Shown piece by piece: positions 52,915-60,812 of a stretch of 64,000 bases of DNA. Each line of letters opens with the position of its first letter. The stretch's first letter is position 1. The translations under genes and the position numbers were made by a program. The DNA comes from CAVQNQ01 sp963714205 (GTDB taxonomy: Bacteria > Acidobacteriota > Terriglobia > Bryobacterales > Bryobacteraceae), in NCBI GenBank assembly GCA_963714205.1, contig CAVQNQ010000007.1:62001-126000 (forward strand). The letters run 5' to 3'. The notes under the pieces are model-generated. The model ran no database searches. It was not told the origin of the DNA and saw only the letters and a list, made by a program, of their open reading frames with translations.

Positions 52915-54372
52915 TTAAGACCCTATTATCCTATTCCTAGGGGCGGAGTCAAGCCCGCGATCCGGGTCCCCTTCCAACCACGATACCGCGATTCCAACAG
53001 CGAACGTGACCGTGCTGCCGATCAGCACATACCAGGTCCACGCCACGGGAGTCGCGAAGTGCACGCACAGCACGGTGCCCAGCCCCGCCACCACCCCGGC
53101 CATAGCCGCACGCTCGCGCGGCTTCTTGGTCAGCACGCCGAGCAAAAACACGCCCAGCAGCGCGCCCCACGGGATGGATGCGATCGTCAGTCCCGCTTCC
53201 AGCACCGAATGGGAATGACGCGCCACGATGGCGATCGCCAGCAGCACGGCGGCCCAGATGCTGGTGACCAGGCGCGCTTTTCCGAGCGACTGCACGCGCA
53301 GAAAATCGACCACCGTGGTGGAGGAAAGCGAATTCAGCGCCGCGCCCAGATTGCCCATGGCCGCCGCCAGAATCGCGGCCACCGAGAGTCCCGCCACGCC
53401 CACCGGCAGATTCTGCCAGAGAAACGCGGGATATATACGGTCGGCTTGCGCGGGCGCCGCCAGGTGCATGTCTCCGTAATATACAAACAACGCAACGCCG
53501 ATCAGCAGAAACAGCGTGAATTGAAACGCGATCACCAGCCAGCTCGCCAGCAGCGCCGCGCGGCTCTGGTTCTCGTTGCGCGCGCTCAGCAGCCACTGCA
53601 CCATGAGCTGATCGGTGCCGTGGCTGGCCGTGGTCAGGAAGCATCCGCCCGCGACGCCCGCCCAAAAACTGTAGGGACGCGCGAAAAAGGCCATCGTGGG
53701 AGCAAAGCGAAAATCGAAGATTGCGAATTTGTGTAGTGGCCCGGCCACCGCTACCACGTGCGCCCAGCCGCCGGGAATCTTCTCCAGAATGACCGCGAAG
53801 CTCACCACCGCGCCCACAATGTAGAGGGCCATCTGCGCCACCTCGGTCCAGATCACCGCCGTCATGCCGCCCTTGAAGGTGTAATAGAGCGAAATCGCGG
53901 TGATCAGCGCGATGGAAGCGATCTCGCCGGTGCCGAGCACGATCCCAACCACGATCGAGATGGCGAACACCCGCACGCCTTCGGCCAGCGCGCGCGTCAC
54001 CAAAAAGATGGACGCGGTGAGCTTGCGTATGCGCTCGCCGAAGCGGCGCCGCATCAGCTCGTACGCGGTGAACATCTCGCCGCGAAAATATTGCGGCACA
54101 AACAAAATCGAAATCACGATGCGCGCCAGCAGGTAGCCCATCACGATTTGCAGAAAACCCAGGTTCCCGTTGAAGGCCAGGGCGGGCGTTCCCACGATCG
54201 TCAGGGTGCTGGTTTCGGCCGCCACGATCGAGAGGCTGATGGCCCACCAGGGCGCTTTCCGGCCGCCCAGGAAATAATCGCGCAGGCTCTTTTGGCCGCC
54301 GTGGAAGTGCGCGCCGAACCACGTAATGCCGGCCAGGTAGGCCAGGATGATTCCGAGATCGATGTAGCGCAT
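52915..54372 (-). CDS. Sodium:solute symporter (SSS family)
   Basis: 485 aa, about 13 membrane helices. Signature: DYFLGGRKAPWWAISLSIVAAETSTLTIVGTPALAF, 'GEMFTAYELMRRRFGERIRKL', TTASHGTDQLMVQWLLSARNENQSR and LNSLSSTTVVDFL. The substrate is unknown; related proteins carry sugars or sialic acid. The neighbouring divergent kinase gene suggests an amino sugar. ATG at 54372 (an upstream in-frame GTG is at 54378). Its end lies 14 bases before hdrC. Confidence 0.85.
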   Translation of the reverse strand: MRYIDLGIILAYLAGITWFGAHFHGGQKSLRDYFLGGRKAPWWAISLSIVAAETSTLTIVGTPALAFNGNLGFLQIVMGYLLARIVISILFVPQYFRGEMFTAYELMRRRFGERIRKLTASIFLVTRALAEGVRVFAISIVVGIVLGTGEIASIALITAISLYYTFKGGMTAVIWTEVAQMALYIVGAVVSFAVILEKIPGGWAHVVAVAGPLHKFAIFDFRFAPTMAFFARPYSFWAGVAGGCFLTTASHGTDQLMVQWLLSARNENQSRAALLASWLVIAFQFTLFLLIGVALFVYYGDMHLAAPAQADRIYPAFLWQNLPVGVAGLSVAAILAAAMGNLGAALNSLSSTTVVDFLRVQSLGKARLVTSIWAAVLLAIAIVARHSHSVLEAGLTIASIPWGALLGVFLLGVLTKKPRERAAMAGVVAGLGTVLCVHFATPVAWTWYVLIGSTVTFAVGIAVSWLEGDPDRGLDSAPRNRIIGS

Positions 54373-54419
54373 CTTCACCCAAACTGTAACAGGAAGACGG
54401 GTGGCGCTTGTGCCGCTGC

Positions 54420-54425
54420 TACAAT
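54420..54425 (+). promoter_or_regulatory. -10 box before the kinase gene at 54433
   Basis: TACAAT ends seven bases before the GTG, with no Shine-Dalgarno; the mRNA would be leaderless. Confidence 0.4.
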
Positions 54426-54432
54426 CGCCTTC

Positions 54433-55380
54433 GTGAAGCTGTTTCTGGGCGTCGACGGAGGCCAATCTTCCACCACCGCGCTGATCGGCGACGAGACCGG
54501 CCGCATTCTCGGAGCCGGCGTGGGCGGCCCCTGCAATCACGCCGCGACGCAGGAGGGTCGCGAGAAGTTGGAGCGCGCCGTGGCCGCTTGCCTGGCGGCC
54601 GCGTGCGATCAGGCGGGCCTGGACGCCGGCACGATTCGTTTCGAAGTCGCCTGCCTCGGGATGAGCGGCGGGCCGGACGACAAGCGCGAAATCCTGGCCG
54701 CCCTCCTGCGCGCCGGCAAGCTGATTGTCACCACCGATGCCGTGATTGCGCTGGCCGGCGCCACCCCCACGGGGCAAGGAATCATCGTTGTCGCGGGCAC
54801 CGGCTCGATGGCGTTCGGGCGCAACGCGCGTGGCGACACCGCGCGCGCCGGCGGCTGGGGCTACCTGTTCGGCGATGAAGGCAGCGCCTTCGACATCGCG
54901 CGCCAGGGTCTGCGCGCGGCGCTGCGCATGGAGGAAGGCTGGGGACCGCCTACCGTTCTCCGCCGGCTGTTCCTGGAGGTGGCCGGTTCCGCCGACGCCT
55001 GGCAGGCGATGCATCTCTTCTATACCGACGAATGGCCGCGCTCCCGCCTAGCCATGCTCGCGCCCCTGGTGGATCGAGCGGCCCTGGCCGCTGACGCGGT
55101 TGCCCGCCAGATCCTCGACGACGCAGCGGCGCATTTGGCGGGCTTCGCCGGGGCGGTCCGCGCGCAATTATGGAAGCCGGATGAAGCGGTAGATGTGGCT
55201 TACAGCGGCGGGGTGTTCCGCAGCGCCATCGTGCGGGAGCGCTTTCGCCGCCTGGTGGAGGCGGACGCCGGGACGCGCTGCGGCCCTCCCCGGCACGGAC
55301 CGGCCGCCGGAGCCCTTCTCGAAGCGTATCGCGCCGTGGGGTTGAACCCGGAGATGGGACCAGCCGATCTTCCGGCGTGA
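54433..55380 (+). CDS. N-acetylglucosamine kinase-like protein (BadF/BcrA ATPase family)
   Basis: 315 aa. ASKHA fold: LFLGVDGGQSSTTALIGDETG phosphate-1 loop, then LGMSGGPDDKR, VTTDAVIALAG, IIVVAGTGSMAFGRN, AGGWGYLFGDEGSAFDIARQG and late AYSGGVFRSAIV. Such proteins phosphorylate N-acetylglucosamine or related sugars. The GTG at 54433 was chosen from a TACAAT -10 at 54420-54425. It is divergent from the symporter, possibly its partner in amino-sugar uptake. Confidence 0.82.
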   Translation: MKLFLGVDGGQSSTTALIGDETGRILGAGVGGPCNHAATQEGREKLERAVAACLAAACDQAGLDAGTIRFEVACLGMSGGPDDKREILAALLRAGKLIVTTDAVIALAGATPTGQGIIVVAGTGSMAFGRNARGDTARAGGWGYLFGDEGSAFDIARQGLRAALRMEEGWGPPTVLRRLFLEVAGSADAWQAMHLFYTDEWPRSRLAMLAPLVDRAALAADAVARQILDDAAAHLAGFAGAVRAQLWKPDEAVDVAYSGGVFRSAIVRERFRRLVEADAGTRCGPPRHGPAAGALLEAYRAVGLNPEMGPADLPA

Positions 55381-55561
55381 ATGGATTGTCGGAGGCGCTG
55401 AAGACGGGCTCCAGTCCTTTGTCGAACGAACGTCGCAGGGCTTGCAGGCCTCGCGTTTCGCGAGAGAATTATGCGCCGCGCAAGCACCTGATTTTCGGGC
55501 CTTCGAGTTTCCCGGCAAGACCGACCCCTGGCGGGACACGGTCGGGACGTCTGAGACTTGA
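55379..55561 (+). pseudogene. Possible 3' remnant of an unknown gene
   Basis: A frame without an upstream start codon reads EWIVGGAEDGLQSFVERTS and continues to a TGA at 55559-55561, with plausible codon use. It begins at the stop of the kinase gene, in a different frame. No family recognised. It could be the tail of a gene lost by rearrangement or chance. Confidence 0.25.
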
Positions 55562-55669
55562 CGCGGATGGTGTCCGCATGTACCGTTGAGAAGGCGAGTT
55601 TTTGAAGCAGCCCCAAGCGCCGACAATGGGCTGACGTGAAGAGCTGAGAGGGAAGGCTTCGGCCGTCGT
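55562..55669. other. Spacer ahead of the HhH gene
   Basis: About 110 bases with no supported gene, promoter or repeat. Together with 55379-55561 this makes a ~290-base gap after the kinase gene. Confidence 0.4.
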
Positions 55670-56416
55670 ATGAATGTGCATCGGGTATCGGAAAGGCGCC
55701 TTCTGGCGGTTCGCGCCGCGATACTGAAGGCCCCGCGCTACCCTTCAGACGAATGGGGGTGGATCGGCGATGAGGGGCTCAAGCGCTTGACCAAGAAACG
55801 GGCGAACAAGTACTTGTTCACCTGCATTCTGGACTATCAGATGGATGCCGATGTCATTTGGGCTCGTTGCAGGGAGTTCCTTGAAGTCGAGCTGAATGAT
55901 CCAGATTCCCTGTGGGATCTCGTTGCAGAATTCTCGCTCGCGAAATGGCTCAAACGGACCCGGGACTTCCCTGGCGGGATAGGCCACCGGTTCAAGGACG
56001 CGGCACATCGGCGTGTTTGGATCATCGGCAGACGTATCCTCGATGAATACGCTGGCGATGCAAGGTTGATCTGGCGGAATCGGACGGCAGCCGAGGCGGC
56101 CGACGCAATGGAGGAACTTGGCGTGGGCCCAAACATATCGCGTATGGCCGCAGGTGGTCTTGCCGATACAGGCTGGATCACGGGGCGATCAGACGTGAAG
56201 GCAGACGTTCACGTTTGCCGCACATTAGGTCGCATTCTGGATGGCGGATCCCTTGAACCTGATGTCGCCGTCGCCCGTGCTCGCGAGGTGTACCCACAAA
56301 ATCCATGGCGGCTCGACGGGCCTCTATTTCTGATCGGAAAGGGATACTGCTCTGCAGGCGAACCCGATTGTTCTGAGTGCCCCATGAGGAAAATCTGCTC
56401 ATACGCAATCGGGTGA
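55670..56416 (+). CDS. Endonuclease III-like HhH protein with 4Fe-4S motif
   Basis: 248 aa. The C-terminus has exactly the EndoIII cluster spacing C-x6-C-x2-C-x5-C (YCSAGEPDCSECPMRKIC). The HhH region is LGVGPNISRMAAGG, and a catalytic-type Asp follows in KADVHVCRTLGRIL. Where EndoIII has the lyase Lys in its HhH (GVGRKTA), this protein has PNISR, so the glycosylase/lyase Lys is missing. It could be a monofunctional glycosylase or have a different nucleic-acid role. GC is lower than the surroundings (53% in 55861-55920), which suggests transfer. The start has no good Shine-Dalgarno. Confidence 0.7.
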   Translation: MNVHRVSERRLLAVRAAILKAPRYPSDEWGWIGDEGLKRLTKKRANKYLFTCILDYQMDADVIWARCREFLEVELNDPDSLWDLVAEFSLAKWLKRTRDFPGGIGHRFKDAAHRRVWIIGRRILDEYAGDARLIWRNRTAAEAADAMEELGVGPNISRMAAGGLADTGWITGRSDVKADVHVCRTLGRILDGGSLEPDVAVARAREVYPQNPWRLDGPLFLIGKGYCSAGEPDCSECPMRKICSYAIG

Positions 56417-56482
56417 AATTGTCTTAAGCGCTTGGAGGCATGACGGCGGCACACGCGTGTCGTGGACGCTATCGAGAAAGCA

Positions 56483-56755
56483 TCAGCGCGACTCAGGCAA
56501 GACGCTGGGCTGGCTCTCCATCACAACCCGCAAAATCCGATTGATTCGCGTCTGGTAGCCTCTGCCGTGACCCTTGAGCCACGCCAGCACATCGGCGTCG
56601 AGTCGGATGGTCAATTGCTTCTTCACCGGGGGCCATGCGGCCGTCGCCTTTTTCAGAAAGCTCTTGTCGAGCGGCGGGATGTCCGAATAGTCAATGTCAC
56701 GATCGCGCGTCCGGTCGATTCGCGCCAAGTCGCTCTTGATAGATTTCTTGCTCAC
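56483..56755 (-). CDS. brnA: BrnA-family antitoxin
   Basis: 90 aa. Ribbon-helix-helix antitoxin: DIDYSDIPPLDKSF, then WPPVKKQLTIRLDADVLAWLKGHGRGYQTRINRILRVVME, the diagnostic BrnA core. The start is a GTG at 56755. It normally follows brnT, and here the brnT end overlaps it, but brnT is truncated and frameshifted, so the antitoxin appears to be orphaned. Confidence 0.85.
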   Translation of the reverse strand: MSKKSIKSDLARIDRTRDRDIDYSDIPPLDKSFLKKATAAWPPVKKQLTIRLDADVLAWLKGHGRGYQTRINRILRVVMESQPSVLPESR

Positions 56756-56841
56756 GCCGATTCCCCTTCCTCATGGAGATTACGCGTTCCTTCGTCACGC
56801 GGTGTATGGGCGATCACTACCGGCCTTCCATTCGCATTCAT
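56697..56841 (-). pseudogene. brnT: Truncated and frameshifted BrnT toxin remnant
   Basis: Only the C-terminal ~45 residues of the RNase toxin are left. One frame reads NGRPVVIAHTPRDEG and, after one extra base, another reads RVISMRKGNRREQEIYQERL to a stop at 56697, overlapping brnA as in intact pairs. The N-terminal half with the catalytic residues is absent upstream of 56841. Confidence 0.6.
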
Positions 56842-56876
56842 CTTGATTGTAGTTACATGCAAGCGCCGGGCACATC

Positions 56877-57875
56877 TTACCGAGGCCTCGCCGCCCCAAA
56901 GCTGAAGCTCGATTTCAGCACCCGGTTTCGCTTATCCACCAGCGCGGTGGCCGCGAAACCTGGCTCGCGCGGGTTCCCGAAACGCATGTCCAGCAGCTCG
57001 ACGGTGCGGCCGTTCTCCAGCTCCAAAGCCGGCGAAACCCGCCAAAGGGGAAACTGAGAGAAATCCGCAAACCGCCGGAACGCCTCGGTGCGGGCTGCCG
57101 CTTCCATCGCCGCATCGGATTCGGGCTTGCGAAAAACCGCCGCGCGTGTAGGGTCGAATTCGCCGGCCAAATTAAAGTCCTCCACCGCGTAGAAGTCGCG
57201 CGTCTCCACGATGCCTCTCCACAGCAGCGGATTGGCGGCGTCCGGCAGGGCCGCCACACGCAGCGGCGCGGTTTGTTCGTAGAGCCGGGAATCCAGCACG
57301 GCCACCGCCCTCGCATGCAGCACGCCGCGCCCGCAGTTGTAGAGCAGCAGGAACGCGAGCGCGAACCAGGCGAATCCGCGGCCGTAGTGCGCCGGGCGCG
57401 CGGCTCTCGAACCGATCTCCGAGCCGACCAGGCGGCTCACGAACGGTCCCGCCACGCTCAGCAGCAGCACCGCCCAGATCCACAGGTCGATGACGCTGGT
57501 CAGGTCCAGCCGCAACCAATCGCCGCTGAAGGGCAGCAGCAGCCGGATGCCGTACATGTTCGTGTAGTCCAGCAGCAGGTGGGTTGCTACCGCCGCCAGC
57601 GCCGCCAGCCACGCGCCCAGCCAGCGCACCGGCTTCCGCCCCGCCCAGCGCACCAGCAGGACCGGCAGGATCGCCATCAGCGGCATGGCCGCGAGCGAAT
57701 GGGTCAGGTGACGGTGGAAATGGAGGTAATTGAGCGGACCGCCCGCGGCGGTCAGGATGTCGATATCCGGCGCATTTGCCGCCAGCAGCAGGATGGGCAT
57801 CGCTCGGGGGGTCCAGCGCTTCAGGCCAATCCGGCCCAGAAAGAGGCCCGTGGCCGTGTGAGTGAGGGGATCCAT
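56877..57875 (-). CDS. Membrane-bound metal-dependent hydrolase (YdjM/DUF457-like)
   Basis: 332 aa from the ATG at 57875. MDPLTHTATGLFLGRIGL and APDIDIL, then 'HFHRHLTHSLAAMPLMAILPVLL' and 'THLLLDYTNMYG', are the His/Asp motifs of the YdjM family, with several membrane helices. The C-terminal ~150 residues are periplasmic-like. TACAAT at 57894-57899 on the minus strand would be a -10 giving a transcript start after the ATG at 57896, which favours the ATG at 57875. Confidence 0.8.
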   Translation of the reverse strand: MDPLTHTATGLFLGRIGLKRWTPRAMPILLLAANAPDIDILTAAGGPLNYLHFHRHLTHSLAAMPLMAILPVLLVRWAGRKPVRWLGAWLAALAAVATHLLLDYTNMYGIRLLLPFSGDWLRLDLTSVIDLWIWAVLLLSVAGPFVSRLVGSEIGSRAARPAHYGRGFAWFALAFLLLYNCGRGVLHARAVAVLDSRLYEQTAPLRVAALPDAANPLLWRGIVETRDFYAVEDFNLAGEFDPTRAAVFRKPESDAAMEAAARTEAFRRFADFSQFPLWRVSPALELENGRTVELLDMRFGNPREPGFAATALVDKRNRVLKSSFSFGAARPR

Positions 57876-57947
57876 CGCGCTTGCCGGATTCACCATTGTA
57901 ATGGGAAAAGCTCGATCGATCCCCCCATCTTCGCGGGCTCTTCTCTT

Positions 57948-58508
57948 TTACGCGGCGTCGAGCTGACGTGCGTCCTCCCGTACGGCCTCTCCGAAAATCA
58001 TCGAGGAGCGCAACTCCTTGCGGATTACGCCCGCGAAATATTCGTTGAGCGGGTACAGCGGATAGGGCTCCAGCTCCGCAAATACGTGCCCCAGTTTCTG
58101 TTCGATGCGATATACGATATGAAAGAAATTCCCGCGGTCGATTTTCAGTTGGCGGCAGCAGAGTCTCCAGTCCGCCCCCAGCAGGAAATGAAAGCGGAAG
58201 ACCTGGTGCTCCGAGGGATCCAGGGACCTCCGGCTGACCAGGCAGAAATCCGCCATATATTCCTCCCGCTTCCGCGAGTAGGTTCTGCGGGTATCCCGGC
58301 CCGGGCAGAACTCGAGGGAGACCGACCCGATGTGCGGCGCCAGTTCCACGCATTCGCGAAAACGGTTATAGCAAGCCCGAAAAACGGCTCGAAAAACGCA
58401 ATTGCAGGGTCTTTCCCGGCCTTTGCGCACAAGCCTTATGCCGTCACCCCGGCAGTACGCGCAGGTTGCCTTTGCCAGCCCGATGGTATTGGAACGATTC
58501 CATTGCAT
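57948..58508 (-). CDS. Conserved hypothetical protein with Cys cluster and HTH-like region
   Basis: 186 aa. A cysteine cluster near the N-terminus (CAYCRGDGIRLVRKGRERPCNC) resembles a DnaJ-type or small zinc finger. The middle (FHFLLGADWRLCCRQLKIDRGNFFHIVYRIEQKLGHVF) looks like a sigma-region-4 or HTH helix pair. The family seems specific to acidobacteria; no known function. The AT-rich control region of the next genes begins just beyond its start. Confidence 0.6.
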   Translation of the reverse strand: MQWNRSNTIGLAKATCAYCRGDGIRLVRKGRERPCNCVFRAVFRACYNRFRECVELAPHIGSVSLEFCPGRDTRRTYSRKREEYMADFCLVSRRSLDPSEHQVFRFHFLLGADWRLCCRQLKIDRGNFFHIVYRIEQKLGHVFAELEPYPLYPLNEYFAGVIRKELRSSMIFGEAVREDARQLDAA

Positions 58509-58791
58509 TCAGATGTCCTCTCTCGGCGCGCTTCCCATTCCCCAGGGATTCACACCATTTCCACAGCTTTTTCACTGTACGTCCGACTTTGAAATCGTCA
58601 AGCTACGCGGCCTCTAATTCTTATTTAATTTGCATCGTACTGGTGCTTAATGAGCTACAAGTGTATAATTCACAATAGGTTTTAACGTATTTGATAACCA
58701 TTAAATTCCTCGAGAATTTATTATCTTATTACCAGTCGTTATAAGCGTAATAGTACTCATCTATTTCCTGTGGAAATAGGGTGCATTTTTG
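58509..58791. promoter_or_regulatory. AT-rich control region upstream of the HTH gene
   Basis: About 280 bases, strongly AT-rich from ~58615 (line 58621-58680 is ~33% GC). TATAAT at 58664-58669 is a consensus -10 in the plus direction. TAAATTC CTCGA GAATTTA (58702-58720) and CTATTTCC TGT GGAAATAG (58761-58779) are inverted repeats; the second is described separately. Confidence 0.65.
58761..58779. promoter_or_regulatory. Operator-like palindrome ahead of the HTH gene
   Basis: CTATTTCCTGTGGAAATAG: perfect 8-bp arms around a 3-base centre, ending 12 bases before the ATG at 58792. It is the natural site for autoregulation by the HTH protein. Confidence 0.55.
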
Positions 58792-59037
58792 ATGAACTTC
58801 TTCGCGCTGCACGGCCGGTTGGTCGAGTTCCTGCGGGAGCGTGTGCGCAGCGGCGAGATCACCGAGCGCTCCCTGGCACGCACCACCGGCGTGTCCCAGC
58901 CTCACATGCACAACGTCTTGAAGGGCAAACGCTACCTCTCCCTGGAAACCGCCGACGAGATCCTCCGCCAGATCCACCTGGACCTCCTCGATCTGATGGA
59001 ACCCGAAGACATGCTCGAATGGAACAAACGGCGTTAG
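58792..59037 (+). CDS. XRE-family helix-turn-helix regulator
   Basis: 81 aa. HTH: FLRERVRSGEITERSLARTTGVSQPHMHNVLKGKRYLSLETADEIL, the Cro/C1 pattern. A TTG one codon before the ATG at 58792 is also in frame. It is probably a repressor that binds the palindrome at 58761-58779. The next gene starts directly after its stop (59038), so they are a pair. Confidence 0.85.
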   Translation: MNFFALHGRLVEFLRERVRSGEITERSLARTTGVSQPHMHNVLKGKRYLSLETADEILRQIHLDLLDLMEPEDMLEWNKRR

Positions 59038-59632
59038 GTGTTGCCGGCTGCCCCCGCCGCAGTATCCTGGTTAAAGAAACGGGAGAACCCACTGAACCGC
59101 TCAAACAGCCTGCCGGCCCGCGATTCGCGATTGAAGCGGCTCGCCGACAGTATCGAGTCCTTAGCCGAAAAGGACGAAAAAGCTTTGCGGCACGCCCGCC
59201 ACATTGCCGATTTGCGCCGGTCGGCCGCGGCGGAACTGCACGCCCTCTGCGCCGGGCTGACCGCTTCGCTCAACGCCCTGCTTCCGGACCCCGCCGTAGT
59301 GCTGGACCCCGCCGTCTTTGTGCCCGAGGCCTTTCACGAGGATTCTTCCAACCTCTATCAGATCAGTATTCGAGGCCGCATCCTGCTGATCCGGTTCGAG
59401 GGGCTCGCCGGAGTTGCTTTCAACCGAGGATTTCCGGATTCCCTATACCCTGATGGGTTCCATCCGGGCCTTCAAGCAGGAATGGCTGGATCAGGACCTG
59501 ATCGAGGAGCAACTCCTCTTCTATACCATCGAGGAAGCCCGCTCCATGTGGCGCTTCTTCGACGCGCGCACCTACCGCTCCGGCATCCTGAATGAGGATT
59601 ACCTGATCGCCCTCCTCGAACTGTTGCTCTAA
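59038..59632 (+). CDS. Unknown partner of the HTH regulator, frame-corrected
   Basis: About 197 aa when one extra base near 59410 is removed; before it the frame reads ILLIRFEGLA and after it ELLSTEDFRIPYTLMGSIRAF. The N-terminal half is helical and charged (RLKRLADSIESLAEKDEKALRHARHIADLRRSAAAEL). The C-terminal half (FRIPYTLMGSIRAFKQEWLDQDL) is a compact domain. No family recognised. The GTG start at 59038 follows the HTH stop directly, so translation is likely coupled. A regulator plus partner could be a toxin-antitoxin-like unit, but this is not shown. Confidence 0.65.
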
Positions 59633-59643
59633 CGCCCGCCGCC

Positions 59644-60720
59644 TTACCGGCTGGCCATGTACCCGGCGTAAGCCGCCACGCCGGAAGATCCCAGCAGCAG
59701 GATCAGGCCCACCACGAGCAGCTTCATGGTCTTCGCGCTGGTGCCCTTCCACTCGCCCAGCAACACGCCGAGCAACTGGCTGAACAGAATCGAACTGGCC
59801 ATCTCGACCGCCCAGCCGACGTACGAAATCGGCCCCATGCGCGGTTCCGCGGTTTTGAAGCAGATGAACTGGCAGCACCAGATGGCGCCAGCCAGGCCGG
59901 CGAAAAACACATTGGAACCGAGCGGCGCCCCGGCATTGAAGTAGTCGCCGCCGGTCTTGTTGCGGACGTTCAGGATGGCGCACCATCCCGCATTGATGAT
60001 GAATCCGCCCAGCAGCACCACTACCAGGACCGGCATGCCGGCCCAGATCACCGAGGTGCGGGGTTCGGTAACCAGCGCCAGCTTCTGGATCTGGGGACCG
60101 CCCTGCAGGCCGAAGCTCATGCCCGAGCTGGTCAACCCGCAGAAGATGGCCAGCAGCAAGCCTTTGCGGAAATTGAACTCCGCCACGGCCTTGCGCTTCT
60201 CTTCTTCGGGAAGCTCGTTGGATTTGGACATCCCGGCCATGCCCACGAACACGATGCCGATCACCGATACCAGCGCCGCCGCCACTGAAATCAGTCCGGC
60301 GGGGGTGGTAAACATGGCGGTGATGGCTTCCCTGCCCTTGAGCATGGGAGGGATCAGAGTGCCGGCCGCCGAGGTAATGCCCAGCCCCATCGCCAGCCCC
60401 AATCCCACGCCCAGGTAGCGGATCATCAGCCCGAAGGTCAGCCCGCCGAAACCCCACACAATGCCGCACACCAGGCAATAGGTGACTTCGCCCCGCGGCG
60501 CGGCCTTGAGCACCGCCAGCATGTTGGGAGAGGTCGCCAGGGCCAGGATGACCGGGACCAGGACCAGCCCGAAGATGGCGTACACCATCCAGTAGCTCTC
60601 CCAGGCCCACTTGCGGACTTTTTTGAAGGGCAGGTAGAAGATGGCTCCGGCCAAACCGCCGAGCATAAAAATCAGGATGCCCACGGCGGGGTCGATGGGT
60701 GTTGCTGGCAGAGTCTGCAC
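59644..60720 (-). CDS. L-rhamnose/proton symporter RhaT family
   Basis: 358 aa, about 10 membrane helices. The family pattern is clear: GGLAGAIFYLPFKKVRKWAWESYW, GVGLGLAMGLGITSAAGTLIPP, SGMSFGLQGGPQIQKLAL and GAPLGSNVFFAGLAGAIWCCQFICFKT, ending GWAVEMASSILFSQLLGVLLGEWKG. The substrate may be rhamnose or another deoxy-sugar; no rhamnose catabolic genes are adjacent. The GTG at 60720 has GGAGGAG nearby upstream. Confidence 0.82.
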   Translation of the reverse strand: MQTLPATPIDPAVGILIFMLGGLAGAIFYLPFKKVRKWAWESYWMVYAIFGLVLVPVILALATSPNMLAVLKAAPRGEVTYCLVCGIVWGFGGLTFGLMIRYLGVGLGLAMGLGITSAAGTLIPPMLKGREAITAMFTTPAGLISVAAALVSVIGIVFVGMAGMSKSNELPEEEKRKAVAEFNFRKGLLLAIFCGLTSSGMSFGLQGGPQIQKLALVTEPRTSVIWAGMPVLVVVLLGGFIINAGWCAILNVRNKTGGDYFNAGAPLGSNVFFAGLAGAIWCCQFICFKTAEPRMGPISYVGWAVEMASSILFSQLLGVLLGEWKGTSAKTMKLLVVGLILLLGSSGVAAYAGYMASR

Positions 60721-60812
60721 GAAAACTCCTCCTTCAAGTGAAGGGCTATTGTAATGCCTGTAGCCGCGCGGTGGGGCGCCCGGCCGTAGTACGATACGGA
60801 CAGGAGCACTCC

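Noticed and set aside
10176..59420. Programmed +1 frameshifting as the common cause
   Set aside because: Sites share no slippery codon, stop codon or Shine-Dalgarno-like stimulator, and the genes are unrelated; insertion errors are simpler.
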